This document shows, piece after piece, positions 33,316-44,651 of a stretch of 64,000 bases of DNA (position 1 is the first letter of the stretch; each line of letters begins with the position of its first letter). Under the pieces are notes generated by a model. It worked only from the letters and a program-made list of their open reading frames with translations, was not told the origin of the DNA and ran no database searches. A program made the position numbers and the translations under genes. Source of the DNA: Cladobotryum mycophilum (Eukaryota > Ascomycota > Sordariomycetes > Hypocreales > Hypocreaceae); the NCBI GenBank assembly GCA_036429605.1, contig JAVFKD010000004.1, positions 2,232,001-2,296,000 of the forward strand, written 5' to 3'.

Positions 33316-33975
33316 ATGCTGGTCAGCAGGGCCTCCATCATTGTAACTCTTCTTGGAGCTGTTGCATCCTTCACTCTCCCTGAAGGACTCGGGGATGGGA
33401 CGTAACAGGTCTTCATTGACGACCATGGACAAGAAGTCCATGAACCCTACAACCCGGCTCTGGGCCGACAATCAAACGCGACAGCACTCGCCCTCTATGG
33501 CAACGCCAAGATGCGAAGTCTGTCGGATCGCTCCACTATTGGTAAACGATTGCTTGATTCTTCGGACTATGGCTTCGACAAGGGCATTCTTTATTCTTGG
33601 TGTGGTTGTGGCTATACGCTCAATCACGGCGACACCGACGCGGTCGTGCGGGACCTGAAAAACCAAGTGGGTAATGGTGTTGACATCTCCTGGCTGATAG
33701 CATATTATTCGATTCGTGGAAGAGTCGTTGCGTTTGCCTGTAATGATGTCTTTGGTCAGCACGATTATTCGGTGTCTGCTGGAGTTGATGCAGAATACCT
33801 TGTGTTATCCTACGGCGCTACCAACAGGCTCTGTGGATGGTACATGGCTGGGACGTCCTTTGTTGGGTTCTGGGCGCCCATTGACGACAACAGGCCATCG
33901 GTTGGATACATGCGATATAGCCCTGACCTTGACTTTTGCGGGAACGCCCTGACTTCGCCTGCTGAGAGGTGTTGA
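33316..33975 (+). pseudogene. Small secreted cysteine-containing protein gene interrupted by an in-frame stop
   Basis: An ATG at 33316 in an ideal CCACCATGC context starts a signal-peptide-like N-terminus (MLVSRASIIVTLLGAVAS). The frame then meets TAA at codon 30 (33403-33405) and, in the same frame, runs open again to a natural stop at 33975, 190 codons further. The downstream part looks like a mature secreted protein: WCGCGYTLNHGDTDAV, then spaced Cys residues, Trp/Tyr-rich strands and a terminal Cys. I do not recognise a named family. No intron with plausible sites removes the stop. So this is either a recent nonsense allele, a base-call error, or readthrough. Function unknown, and I do not assign a toxin or effector role. 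Confidence 0.6.
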
Positions 33976-35036
33976 GGATAGTAACTGATTCATGTCTTGG
34001 GGCCTGGTCCTGGCATAATGTCTGAGAACAACGAAAGAATGGCGGTGACTGCTTAGATGTTTGAGGATAGATAGGTATTACAAGTAAACCACTGCGGTTT
34101 TGCCGTTTCAGGAGACAACGGAGCAACACAACAAACAGTGCAGACGAGCCTTAGCAACTCTCCACACAGTAAAAGTATAGCATGCTGAACCACATTGGTG
34201 AATCACAATGGCCAAGGAAAATGCATGTAGTGGAATCTGGCACAAGATCACTAATACCAACTCCTGTCAGGAGATTCCTGTCGTGTGCCTGATATCCCGA
34301 TGCGGGATTCACGACGGCTTTCGCCAGCCGCACAACACCATGATGCCGCATGAAATGACCAATTGAAACAGAAATATCCCATCGGGTCGGTGTTAATCCT
34401 TAGTCAATCGGCTCTTGTCGCTCATTATGTGACCTACGTGCGGGACTATCCTTCACTTTCTTACCTGAAAATCTCTCGGGTATCCATTGTCCGGGTATTA
34501 GATGTGCCCGGATATCGCTTCGTGTGGGCGGGCTTTGATGCGGACTTTTAGGAACGGGCTTTTGGAACGGACTTTTTCGCTTTTTGCTTCTAGCTTGGGG
34601 GGATCCCCCTACCCAACTCAGAGACATGGCCCCTTTTCCCCTCCAATCGGGATCAAGTAAATCCTTTTCGACCAGACGGGTAGTCCGAAATGGGACGACG
34701 ATGATTCGTCCACGACGGATTCTATGGGAATAAGAGGTCCTTGCGACGTTTCATTTGCGGATTCTAGCTCGCATGAATCTGTCCCAGTCAACCAACTTTT
34801 GATAGATTTTGCTGGCGTTGTATCCGGTCCCTTGTGTCTCAGACAAGAAAGAATGGCATCGGCCCGTAGGATGATGAGGGAAGGTATATCAAGGAGAGCA
34901 AATCTCCTATGATGGAAGAGAGTTTCTAGAATACTTCATCAGTCACAATTCACAGCAGCCAAGATACTGCATTAGACCACTCTCGTTCAGAATACAAGCT
35001 CTATCCTTGAACCATAAAACTTATATCATCGTCAAA
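33976..35036. other. Intergenic, no supported gene
   Basis: Just over 1 kb between two secreted-protein genes. No recognisable coding frames. The right end should carry the peroxygenase promoter. Confidence 0.45.
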
Positions 35037-35851
35037 ATGTTGTTTACGACTCTCTTCACTTTTGCTGCCGCTGCGGTTGCCTCTCCAGTTTCGAGAGATA
35101 TCAGGCCATGGAAGGCTGCTGGCCCAGGAGACTCCCGAGGTCCTTGCCCCATGGTCAACACTCTTGCCAACCACGGCTACTTGTAAGTTTTCCCCTGAAA
35201 ACACATTGAATACCATTGTGGGAAATCAGGGGGTTAACATCTCATCAAAGGCCCCATAACGGACGCAACATCTCAGTCGAGCAATTCGGCGAGGCTGTCC
35301 AGGCCGCCACCAACCTCGAGGCTCTCTTCGGCTCCGGCACCGCCAGAATCTTCGCCAACGGTTGGGGCCACGACGTCTTTGACCTTGAGGATCTCCACAC
35401 TCCCGGTCTCCTCCAGCACGTTTCCTCGCTCACACGAGACGACTCCAAGCCCGGCGCCATGAAGCCCGTGCCCAACCCCAACCGCATTGCGAGGATGTTT
35501 GCCGACAGCCCGTCCAAGTACGTCACCATCGACACCGTTGCTACCACTCGCATTCGCGACGAGAAGGCGTCATTGCCCGCGACGATGAACGAAAGCCAGA
35601 CCAAGGCCTCGCTGCTCGAGGGCGCTCTGGTCGCCACTCTGATGATGGAGGGCCCCATCCCTGCTGCCGCCACCATGCCCAAGAAGGAGCAGTTCTTTGC
35701 CCCCAAGGACCGTGTCAAGGTCTGGTTGAGCGAGGAGAGATTCCCCACCGAGTTGGGCTGGGGTCCCAGCGTGCGACGTGTCCTGGTTGTGGATCTCCTC
35801 CCTCCCGTCAAGTATCTCAACGATACCATGCACGCCATGAGGGGCAACTAA
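35037..35851 (+). CDS. Short heme-thiolate peroxidase / unspecific peroxygenase (chloroperoxidase family)
   Basis: This is a secreted heme-thiolate enzyme of peroxidase family 2 (PF01328: chloroperoxidase, unspecific peroxygenases), which uses H2O2 to oxygenate or halogenate organic substrates. Exon 1 (35037-35182) and exon 2 (35251-35851) join over a 68-nt intron (GTAAGT..AAAG) to give 248 residues, the short-UPO size. A signal peptide ends near AVASP. The heme ligand is C37 in GPCPMVNTLANHGYL, the family signature. Where relatives carry Glu-His-Asp before the SLxR motif, this protein has Q104-H105-V106 (LLQHVSSLTRDD). So the acidic residues that bind the metal near heme are replaced, while the His is kept. 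Activity may thus be altered or lost. The rest aligns in pattern without gaps. The short intron lies inside the LANHGYLPHNG motif, which fixes the splice. Confidence 0.88.
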
Positions 35852-36707
35852 GCAAGCTACCTTGCTATTTCTTGTCGATTATGTGTTTAACTGCTCGCGC
35901 GCAGTTGTGGAAAGGCTGAGATGGCATATAATGTAGGAATGTATTTACGAACGCAAAGCTCAATAACTTGTGTAATATTTTGGGCTCGTACTAGGGCATA
36001 GCATAGATAGATATCAGGAACAATCAAGAGCGATTAGCTGCATGTATTCATTCTTACGAAGTGAAGAAGATTCTGATTCTCTATGTTTCACACCTTGGAC
36101 ATAAATCCCATCGCAATGTCAGCAGGTTGACCCTCTTCTAACATGAAATCGAACTAATACCCTTGAGCTTGCATTATTGCGCGAAAGAAAATTGTCGGGT
36201 CCAGAAAACATTCCCAGCATGCAATCCAGCTTCACCAGCTTCTGCTATTTGGTAAAACTGGATCGCTTCTTGTCATCGTCTAGAACGTCAACCACGACGA
36301 ATGGCCAACACCTTGCCATGACAGCTTTCCCTAAACTTCCCCCAAGCCCCCTCCCACTCTTCTCTTCGCCTCTGGACGTTTAATCCGAGCATGTTAGGAC
36401 TCCAACACACTCATTGATGTCGAATGGGTTCCTGTGATTCATTTCATTATAGGAGCGCAATGCGCTGAATTGCTCCCAACTATCATCGTGTAGCTGCGAC
36501 AGGAAATACTAAGGCGTTTCTTTGAAGTCCTTATCCGTCTTGTATCTGTCGTCCGCCGGGTCGTCGGGGTGGGTTTCTGTAAAGGTAGTTTCGGAATCTC
36601 GGAATACGCACGGATCACGAGGTTCTTCTACTTCATCTGTTCCAACCACCACCTTTCTCAATACCTTTGATCGACGCATTTATCGGTCAACTAACCAAAA
36701 GTGAGTC
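35852..36707. other. Intergenic, no supported gene
   Basis: Lies between the 3' end of the peroxygenase gene and the 3' end of the 2EXR pseudogene. The plus-strand frames at 36177-36383 and 36522-36704 have no recognisable features. Confidence 0.45.
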
Positions 36708-37540
36708 TCAAATTCGTCTGTTTGGGCGACGTAATCGTAAATTGGACAAAAAAAAGTATCCTCTGAGTGATCGCTCTTCAAGCAAAGCCAAAAGGTTGTC
36801 GGGTAGGTCGATATTCCACGATTTGTCAAATTCAAAAGCCGTATTGCCGATCTGTTGATGTTGGCAGCCAAAAGGAAGTTCGCGAAGCATTCTCCCCCAG
36901 GATATACCGTCGGTAGTGAAAATATTCATATCCAAGTTCGTAGGCTCAAGAAAATAGAGGTCACGCTCTGGTTGCATCATGAAGTGCTGTGATTTGCCGG
37001 CTGACCGCGAGATAGTCAACACTGTCAGATGGCCTTGACGGTTCTTCCTGGTTTCTATCCACCCAATATGATGGTGGCATGCTTCCTCTGTCTCTTCATA
37101 AACATGGACAGCCGGATTCTCTTTTGGGGGGTGTCCTTTAAAGTGCTCCAACATGACTTGGCGTGATTCATCCGAGGCTGTCCAGAGGCCTTGGTCCCAA
37201 AGATACATGGAACGATTCCCTTCAGTCTATGAGTACCCTCCCTTTTTGCCGGGAATTCTTGGGGCGCCGGCGCCATAAATGGTGTTTTGGGCCTCGTCTT
37301 TTCCACAACAAATGGTCAGATTTTCGGGTAACAATCTGATCCGACGGCTGTTGAGAATAATCGAAAAATAGTGGGCTCCTGGGACGTCGGGTCGAATCGC
37401 AGAACTCCAGGTCTAAAGTCTCATTTCGAGTGGGAGATTAGAAATGTCTAGGGGCGGGCCAATCGTTTTTGAAGGCTCATCATCACCATCATGATTAGCA
37501 TTTTGCTCCGTTGCGAGGGCAGGTATTTGATAGGTATTAG
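36708..37540 (-). pseudogene. Decayed 2EXR-domain gene
   Basis: One minus-strand frame carries the pattern of the fungal 2EXR family: ISNLPLEMRL near the N-terminus, RPDVPGAHYFSI, then RSMYLWDQGLWTASDESRQV, ERDLYFLEPTN, and IGNTAFEFDKSWNIDLPD at the end. The frame is broken by TAG at 37415-37413, just after the LPLEMRL motif, and TAG at 37229-37227. No ATG precedes the motif before an upstream stop. The first stop sits where Gln or a similar residue would be expected, consistent with a C-to-T change. The rest is open for 166 codons. The 2EXR family has no known biochemical role; it is abundant and fast-evolving in filamentous ascomycetes. Assignment to the family is from motif memory. Confidence 0.55.
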
Positions 37541-37867
37541 TGCGTAAAGCTTAAAGCGATGAAAGATAATGTGTGGATAGAAGAGCATGAAAGATGAAAG
37601 AAGCTAGCAGATGGACCCTTGGGTCGCCGATGGATGGACACTGAATCCTTGCGAAGAATAAGCGAATGCAAAGTGAGTTGATATACCCTCTGGCTGGGTG
37701 CGTGTACCTACCTATATAAGGTAGCAAGCCCCAGCACAAATTACATCCAGCTTCCCTTTGACCAGACTTTAAAGTGTGTGGGAAAAGTCCTACTGAGACC
37801 AAAAAGGTTGATGGGATCATATGGCTTGAATAAGTTTATGATATGCTCTATGTTTTGATGCTTGAAT
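37541..37867. other. Short intergenic gap
   Basis: About 330 bp between the 2EXR relic and the 3' end of the second aldehyde dehydrogenase. No features are seen. Confidence 0.4.
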
Positions 37868-39539
37868 CTAACCATAGCGCACTTGGGCACTGTCTTCTCT
37901 AAACCAGTCATCCCCCTGAGCCTCTTCACTTGAAGCATAATTTATAATGATGCTTTTCGTCGTCGTGTAGGCATGATACGCGTCCAGACCATTCTCGCTA
38001 CCGACACCGCTGGAATTAGATGCGCCGCCCCATGGGCTGCTTGGGTCATTGCGGTGGTGCGTGTTCACCCAGACAATGCCAGAGTCAATTTGCTCTGATA
38101 CTCTGAACGCCTGACTCAGATCATCTGTCCAGAGAGCCGCACCAAGACCAAATTCACTGTCATTTGCTAGCTCAAGGGCCTCCTCCTCAGTGTTGAACCC
38201 AGCTAGCACAATGACTGGGCCAAAGGCTTCTTCGCGCCAGATGCTCGTTTTGGTAATATTGCATGTAGAGCTTGATGCCAGTATTGTGGGCGGATAAAAG
38301 TAGCCATTCGAAAAGTTGGTGCCATCCAAATCGGATTCTCCAGTCAGCTTTGTGCCTCCCGTAATGACTTTCGCACCGTCAGTCACAGCATCGTTGACAA
38401 GTCGCTCGACATTTCCAAGCTGTCTAGCTGAGATGAGAGGGCCCATGCTCGACTTGAGATTCGTAGGTGATCCCATGCGTCTAGCGATTGATTCGGCCTT
38501 CTGTAGAAGCTTCTCCTCTACTGTTGGCAGAAGGCTGTTGTGGACGATGATTCGAGTAGCAGCCACACAGGTCTGACCACTGGCAATGAATGAGCCAAAT
38601 GCGATGCCGTTGACGGCAAGGTCAAGATTTGCCTTCTCAAAGACGATTAATGGTGCCTTTCCTCCAAGTTCCGCTGTATATCGTGCCAGATTCTTGCCGA
38701 CAATCGATCCTATAGCTCTGCCAGCAGCTGTGCCTCCAGTCACATCCACCTTCCGCACAAGTGGGTGACTGACCAAAGCCTGCCCGGTCGTTACCCCCAA
38801 TCCTGGAAGAACGCTGAAAACACCATCTGGCAACCCAGCTTCCTTCAAGATAGGGCCCAGAAGAAGACTAGTCAGCGGCGTCAACTCGCTTGGTTTCAAC
38901 ACCACGCTGTTTCCTGCCGCCAGTGCCGGAGCGAGCTTCTTCACAGCGATGAGGAGGGGGTGGTTGAATGGCGTGATCTGAACAACGACACCGAGTGGAA
39001 CCCTCTCAAGCCAGTTGTGCAACTTCCCAGAAGTGGGCAGCACAGGTCGCTCCTCGGTGCGGAGAATCGCAGCGTAGTAACGGAACCAGCGAACAAGGGA
39101 TGGGACCTGGGCCTGCATCTCACGGATCGCCCGGCCGGTCTGCTCAACCTCGAGCGGGATGAGTACTGATAGATTTGTCGTCAGAAGGTCAGCTGCCTTG
39201 TCTAATACATCGGCACGCGTATTTCGAGGTGCTTTAGACCAAACACCAGATTTGAAGGCTTCATGCGCCAACTGGATGGTCTTATCGACATCTTCAGACG
39301 AGGCCGAGTGACACCTAAATAGGAACATGGTGAGTAAATGATGCTCCAAGTCTTCATTTTCTAGAATAATGAGTTCTTACTCTGCGAATGAAGTCTTCGT
39401 GGCAGGGTTCTCAACGGCTATGCTGCATCGTCATCTTAGTCGTCTTGTCTGTTGATCATGTCTAAGATGGTGCATCGTACGGTTCACCGTTCCCTGCTAC
39501 TTCTTTTCCTCCAACCCATAGTAAATACGACCCAGCCAT
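37868..39539 (-). CDS. Aldehyde dehydrogenase (second copy, distinct subfamily)
   Basis: This is an NAD(P)+-dependent aldehyde dehydrogenase. Exons 39539-39488, 39417-39381 (37 nt) and 39314-37868 were joined by two short introns (70 and 66 nt) to give 511 residues, a full-length enzyme starting MAGSYLLWVGGKEVAGN. Active-site residues are present: N147 in ITPFNHP, the GGTAAG nucleotide loop, E245 in TAELGGKAP, C279 in SGQTCVAATR, and EEAFGPVIV and WVNTHHRNDPSSPWGG near the end. It is more like semialdehyde/vanillin-type dehydrogenases than the first copy at 24398; the two are clearly not recent duplicates. Reading from the internal ATG at 39349 would lose the N-terminal strand, so the upstream exons are preferred. 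No targeting signal is evident. It is tail-to-tail with nothing and upstream of a carboxylesterase gene on the same strand. Substrate unknown. Confidence 0.92.
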
Positions 39540-40097
39540 TCCTTTCTTAGTGGATATTTATTGCCACGGGTTTATTTGTTGTTGGAGTCAGACGTGCATC
39601 ATCAGTCTGTTCGTATGACAAAAAACTGTCAGTTGTAAAATCTGAATGCGGGGTCAATATAATCTATGTTGCATCACGTGAAGTTGTTCGATACGACATT
39701 GAGATGCAACAGCGGCAGACAAAAGAATCTTACTTCAAGACTTACACGGATAACAAAGGGCTTGCATCTGTGTTCTCTTTCAAGAATTATTTGTGTCCAA
39801 GTGAATGAACTTAAAGCATAGAGGATCGACCTTATAGGCAATAAGGAACCTAACCTAGAGAAGAGTGAAGCAAATACGCATGTCAAAGTGCCCAGTGAGG
39901 CACACTCTATCAGCTTCTAGGAGGTGCATGAGGTGATTCATAAACGTCTGCTTCTCTATCCATAGCATATTATATACCTAATTACCATTTAAACTCCCAT
40001 TGCGCCTATATAAATATCTTTTCGAGCATCCCACAACACCAAATAAAAAAGGCCACCAGGCGTCAGTCGTTGCATTCGTGAACAAGAATATCCCAAA
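39540..40097. other. Intergenic region with promoter of aldehyde dehydrogenase 2
   Basis: This 558 bp lies between two minus-strand genes. No other gene is seen. It includes AT-rich stretches and the short unrecognised frame 39674-39886. Confidence 0.4.
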
Positions 40098-41755
40098 TCA
40101 CTGGGTCAAACTAATGGCGTTCTTGATCCAAAAATCGCATCTCGTCTTTAGCCCATCATCGACAGGCTCCATCTCCGCCTTTCCACCCGTTCCAAACGTT
40201 AGGCGAGCCTCGGCCTTGTTCGACCACTTTGTCCACTCCGAGTACTCGGAAGAGCCATCAGGGCCATTAGGATTCAAGTATCTGATGAAGTTGATCCAGT
40301 AGTACTGCATTGTGGGCGAGGCATCCTCATTAATGCCTCCCTTCTTGTAGCTCGCTGGTGGATCTGGGAAATAATCTGCACCCCACAATGCAGCCAGCTC
40401 TACTGTATGGGGAACGCCAAGCCCTGATTTCATCTGAGCGGGATCCTCGACATTCCATCGGTACGCCCATGCATTCTTGCCAGCCTTGGTAACAATGGAG
40501 CTGATATATAGGCCGGGACACATGTATCGGGTCTCCTGGTAAACATTGGCTGCGTGTCTCCAGTAGCAGCCTTCGCTTGGGCAAGTCTGGTTGGGATTTG
40601 GGTATAGCTCATTGATTTCGCCCAGCATCTCGGACGTGAGAGATGGGTACTGGTCGAGGACATACTGATTGCTATCCGCAAGGGTCGATAGTGTCCTGGG
40701 GGCGAACTTGGTTCCGCCATTGTTGTCATCGCCGTAAATAGTAGGCACCTTGAGGAATTTTCCCTTCTTGAATAGCTTGTACGTATAATCTGGCACAAAA
40801 TCGTCATCGAGAACGGGAAGCCACATATAGTTGGGAGGATTTGCGCCACCAGGGAGAGGGATGTTGAAATTCTGCTGCTGAAGCTCCTCGACTGTCTTAT
40901 TGCGCAGACAATCAAGAGTATCCTTACCAACGCAGCCGAGACGAGTTGCGAACTGACGGTATTGGTACTGCGATTGTGCAACCGTCAGGGTCGTAGCAAA
41001 GGAGGGCGACTCAGCAATGGCTCCGTGAAAGAACTTCTTTGCCGTGCCGTTGCGCGACGTCAGATGGAAACTAACACTTGCGGCGCCAGCACTGCTCCCG
41101 CCGAGAACAACATGCTTTGGGTCACCGCCGAACTTGGCGATGTTATTGTGTACCCATTCCATTACTTTACGCTGGTCGCGCAGGCCGTTGTTGAGCGGGA
41201 TTGTTTTGCCGTCGTACATGAAGCCATATGGACCAACTCGATAATTGAGGCTGACCACCACAATGTTGTAATCGCTAGCCATGATGAGGCCAGATGCATT
41301 GGTGTTGGGGTTGGAATTGATGCTAAAACCTCCACCCTGAATGTAGAGGAAAACCGGTAATTTCGAGGTTGGGGTAGCTGTCGTTGGAGCCTGGACGTCC
41401 AAGAACAAGCAGTCTTCAGACGTCGCATTGTCGGTTGGAGAGCGGCCTGTTCCCAAGCAGTATTTTCCATGCTGAGAAGAATTGTTAGTCAAAAAAATGG
41501 CAGTCTTTGGCTTGGGGATAGCGGAGATCCTACTTCAGTCGCCATTTGCACATCCTCGGTATGGGGAGGATCCTGAGGAGCTTTGAACCTCAAATCGCCA
41601 ACTGGTGCTGCTGCATATCGAATTCTTAGCCATTGGCTGACACCGTTGGAAAGAGCTTGACCTTGGTACTTGGAGTATCCAACATCCACTACCTCTGGGA
41701 CAGCTACAGCCCCAGAGAGCAAAAGAGTGGACGTGATGAGGCTTCGGACAAACAT
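40098..41755 (-). CDS. Secreted type-B carboxylesterase/lipase
   Basis: This is a carboxylesterase of the COesterase family (PF00135), hydrolysing carboxylic esters outside the cell. Exons 41755-41534 and 41471-40098 join over a 62-nt intron (GTAGGA..CTCAG) to 531 residues. The signal peptide ends near GAVAVPEV. Motifs: SEDCLFLDVQAP, the oxyanion hole YIQGGGF, the nucleophile elbow GGSSAG with S201, GAIAESPSF, and the catalytic His in GVPHTVELAALWG. At the position where most relatives have the catalytic Glu (typically D-E-G-T), this protein reads GDDNNGGTKFAP, so the acid is either supplied elsewhere or missing. Some fungal members share such an NGGT form as far as I recall. Several N-glycosylation sequons are seen. 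Substrate unknown; cutinase-like, feruloyl or lipid esters are all possible. Confidence 0.92.
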
Positions 41756-41852
41756 CGTGACTGAAGTTGACCTGTATGCTTTGGTTCGGGTTTATCGCAT
41801 TTACCAAAGACGGAGCCATTCCCAGGCCCGGTTAAAGGGATGACAGGGTTCA

Positions 41853-41862
41853 TTATATATAA
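41853..41862 (-). promoter_or_regulatory. TATA-like element of the carboxylesterase gene
   Basis: TTATATATAA reads as a TATA box on the minus strand, about 100 bp upstream of the ATG at 41755, a usual spacing for fungal promoters with a short 5' UTR. Confidence 0.4.
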
Positions 41863-44557
41863 CCACAACCACACGAGCACAAGCACCTGATTCTATTCTT
41901 ATCTCCATGTCGGTCATACTCAGACATAAGGGTAGTTGGGTCTTGGAATTGCGATGTGACGCGACTTGGTGAGCCATTCGTCCGTGCTAGGCCTTGTCCG
42001 CCCTGCAGCCAAGACTCGAACGCCACACATATCTGACTGTGAGTGGACGGGCGGCTGCTTCTTCGGATAATCAGGCTTCGTTGTGTGGGGGGACAATCAA
42101 TTTTCCCCGCGAATTGAAATGCGGGGGGATCCATGAATCGTAGCTCCATGACGGAGGATTCTAGGGATCGAAGCTGATGAAGATCAAGGCATCAAGGACC
42201 CAACACTCATGATAGGCCTTTGGTCAGCTTGGCACTGTTCAGTGATGGGATCCATGAAATCCGTTGCCATGGATCAAGAGTTAGGCTCGCTTTCGCCCCC
42301 AACATCTCCCCCATTCCTTAAATGACCCTGACCACATTTGCTAGTGGGGGTGAGTGGGATGGGTGGGATGTTAGGCTGATGTCGGGATGCACCCGCAAAT
42401 GAGTTAAACAAACTGAATCGATTCCACCTGAATCAGATGTCAGCGAGGCTATTGCCCTTTGTGGCAGTCCGTGTAATCAGGTGTCCCGCAACAATGCCGG
42501 ATTCCGTTTATCGTCGCATCAAAGGAAAAACCTTCTCACGACCGAGAAGCGAGGATTCTCTCCAACCCTTACCCAGCAAACAGAAGCAGGAATATTGCTC
42601 CATCTCTTTTACATAAAAATGTAGGATGTGGCCAGATGACAGCGCAGGAGGATACTAGCACTCCGTATAGTTGGACAGAGAGACTTAATGGGCCGAAAAC
42701 ACCGCTTAGGGTGCATCAATCATCTGAAACATGCATATCAGGATTTCCAATAAGCAGTCATTTTAACAGCATACCATAGCAGCAGGCCAAGTGTAACCCT
42801 TGACTCCCCCGACTCCCTTGACTCCTAAAATGCCAGTGATGCTGTGGCGTCCACTGTTATAGTATTAGAATGCTGATCATCCAGCCTCACTCACCGCAAT
42901 AACAACTTTGGTTCATATCGGGTTAGCGACCGGAATCCACTCGAGTCTCGGGGCGGCGGGAACAAGAAGGCTGGATCTTGTCTTACTCCCGTACAAAAAG
43001 CAGGGCATTTCGTGAGTCCAGACTGCTGCGAGAGGCACTTTCGTCGGCCCGGTGACTCTGACTTATCTTGGTCTTCCTTATGACTGAGAAAGGGGAAGGC
43101 CACACGTTACAGAGATAACAAGGTGGGAGCGCAGAGATGCTTACGATAGCATACGATTGCCGCTGGCTGATGTCGAGCGAAAGGGAGTCGAGGGGTCTTT
43201 GTTGAGAGAATGTCTGGCATTGCCACCATCTCTCTTCCAATCTAACCGCTATTGCCACGCGAGATGGTACGCTGCTGTTGCTTCGAGTGCGACGGAAGCT
43301 TTTGCTCGCGCACTAACAGTGACGATCACTTGAGAACCACGGACCACATGAGAATTCTGGCGCGACAAAAATGAAAGCAGTGTTGTTCTACCTGTTTGGT
43401 TCATTTTTGCCGCGCCCTTGGTTCAGTGTTCAATCAAGGGATCGAAACTCGGCTCCCTTGCCAGATCCGAGCGCGGCGGACTGATGGATGGACGAATCCG
43501 CGAGACTCAGATTATCTCCACCCACGTCCAAGACATTGGCAGTGTCCAGCACACGGTCCGATCAATTGCAGTTCTAGGCCTTTTATGGCGTAATAGAAAC
43601 GGGGCTATTGGCCACTGCAAACCGTCACAGCCGATTCTCATATTTCCCTCCTCGGGGGAGTGATACAGCATGAGAAGCATGAGCAGCATGGCCATCATCA
43701 TTACTCATGATGAGAAGCTCAAGCTGGCCTTGGCTGTCAGCATGTTATCATTGTGAGGAAAACGAGGTTGCATTGGCAGGCGTAAATCGCTGAACCCTCA
43801 AAGTGCCATTGGTTTAAAGGCCAAACACAAATGCATGCAGTTCTTGCTTCAAGTTCAGGTGTACGTCGCTGTGCGACTACAAATTGATTGCATCATCGGT
43901 CACTCACCTCTAGTCCGTTGCTATCAACTGTTCATCTATGATCGAGTCTGGGATTTTAGGGTCGCTGAAAGGTCTCTGACTTGATCCATGCTCTGAAACT
44001 TCTATGGATCAATGGATAGCACCATGTCTTTATTTACGTACAATAAGTCGTGCTTGCTGTCTCGCATGAGCAATCTAGAGTTCCATCCGCGATACTCCCA
44101 GGTCCTATAACTGGTCGACCGAATAGAGTAGAGCATATTGGAGCTAAGCACATGCTTCTGTCGGTGAATATGTGAGACCCGGATGCTCCGAAACCACGCA
44201 CGTAATAGAACCATGTTCACATGTCGTAAAACGTTAGATATGATGAAGTAGCACCATCTTCTGCGTATTAATTTATCAAGCTCTTTCACATACCTCAGCT
44301 CTGTTCTAAAGAATACAGACTACAGGGTGTACGGACGGAATCTCTTCCACGGTCAAAGTCTTTGTGCGGAGGCTGCGATAGGGTAGTCCAGGCTGCACAT
44401 AAAATCTCCATATTCGTACATTCCGTCTATTTAACTTCATCATCACATATGCACTCCTGAACTAAACATCGCTGTTCCTCTAAAGTTCAAACCGTATAAC
44501 AGCACAAAGCCAAAATAACTAACTGCAAATAGACAAACTACCGGAGGCTCGAAATGA

Positions 44558-44570
44558 CCCCCCCCCCCCC
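44558..44570. repeat. Poly-C homopolymer (13 nt)
   Basis: An uninterrupted run of 13 C lies just past the 3' end of the PKS relic. Such runs are prone to length errors in assembly. Confidence 0.9.
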
Positions 44571-44651
44571 TTCCATTGGAAGTTTCCCGAATATCAACGA
44601 CATTCGCCTTCTCGTTGGACATGTCTACACGTATGATGCCGCTCGTAAAAC

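Larger units (their letters stand above)
41756..44651. other. Long intergenic region between carboxylesterase and PKS relic
   Basis: Nearly 2.9 kb without a recognisable gene. It contains a TATA-like TTATATATAA at 41853-41862 about 100 bp upstream of the carboxylesterase start, and a pure C13 run at 44558-44570 beside the end of the PKS relic. Frames are short and unrecognised. Confidence 0.5.

Noticed and set aside
35245..35847. 200-codon minus-strand frame
   Set aside because: Antisense to the second exon of the peroxygenase.
42150..44650. Search for further PKS or cluster genes downstream of the relic
   Set aside because: Only short frames without motifs were found.
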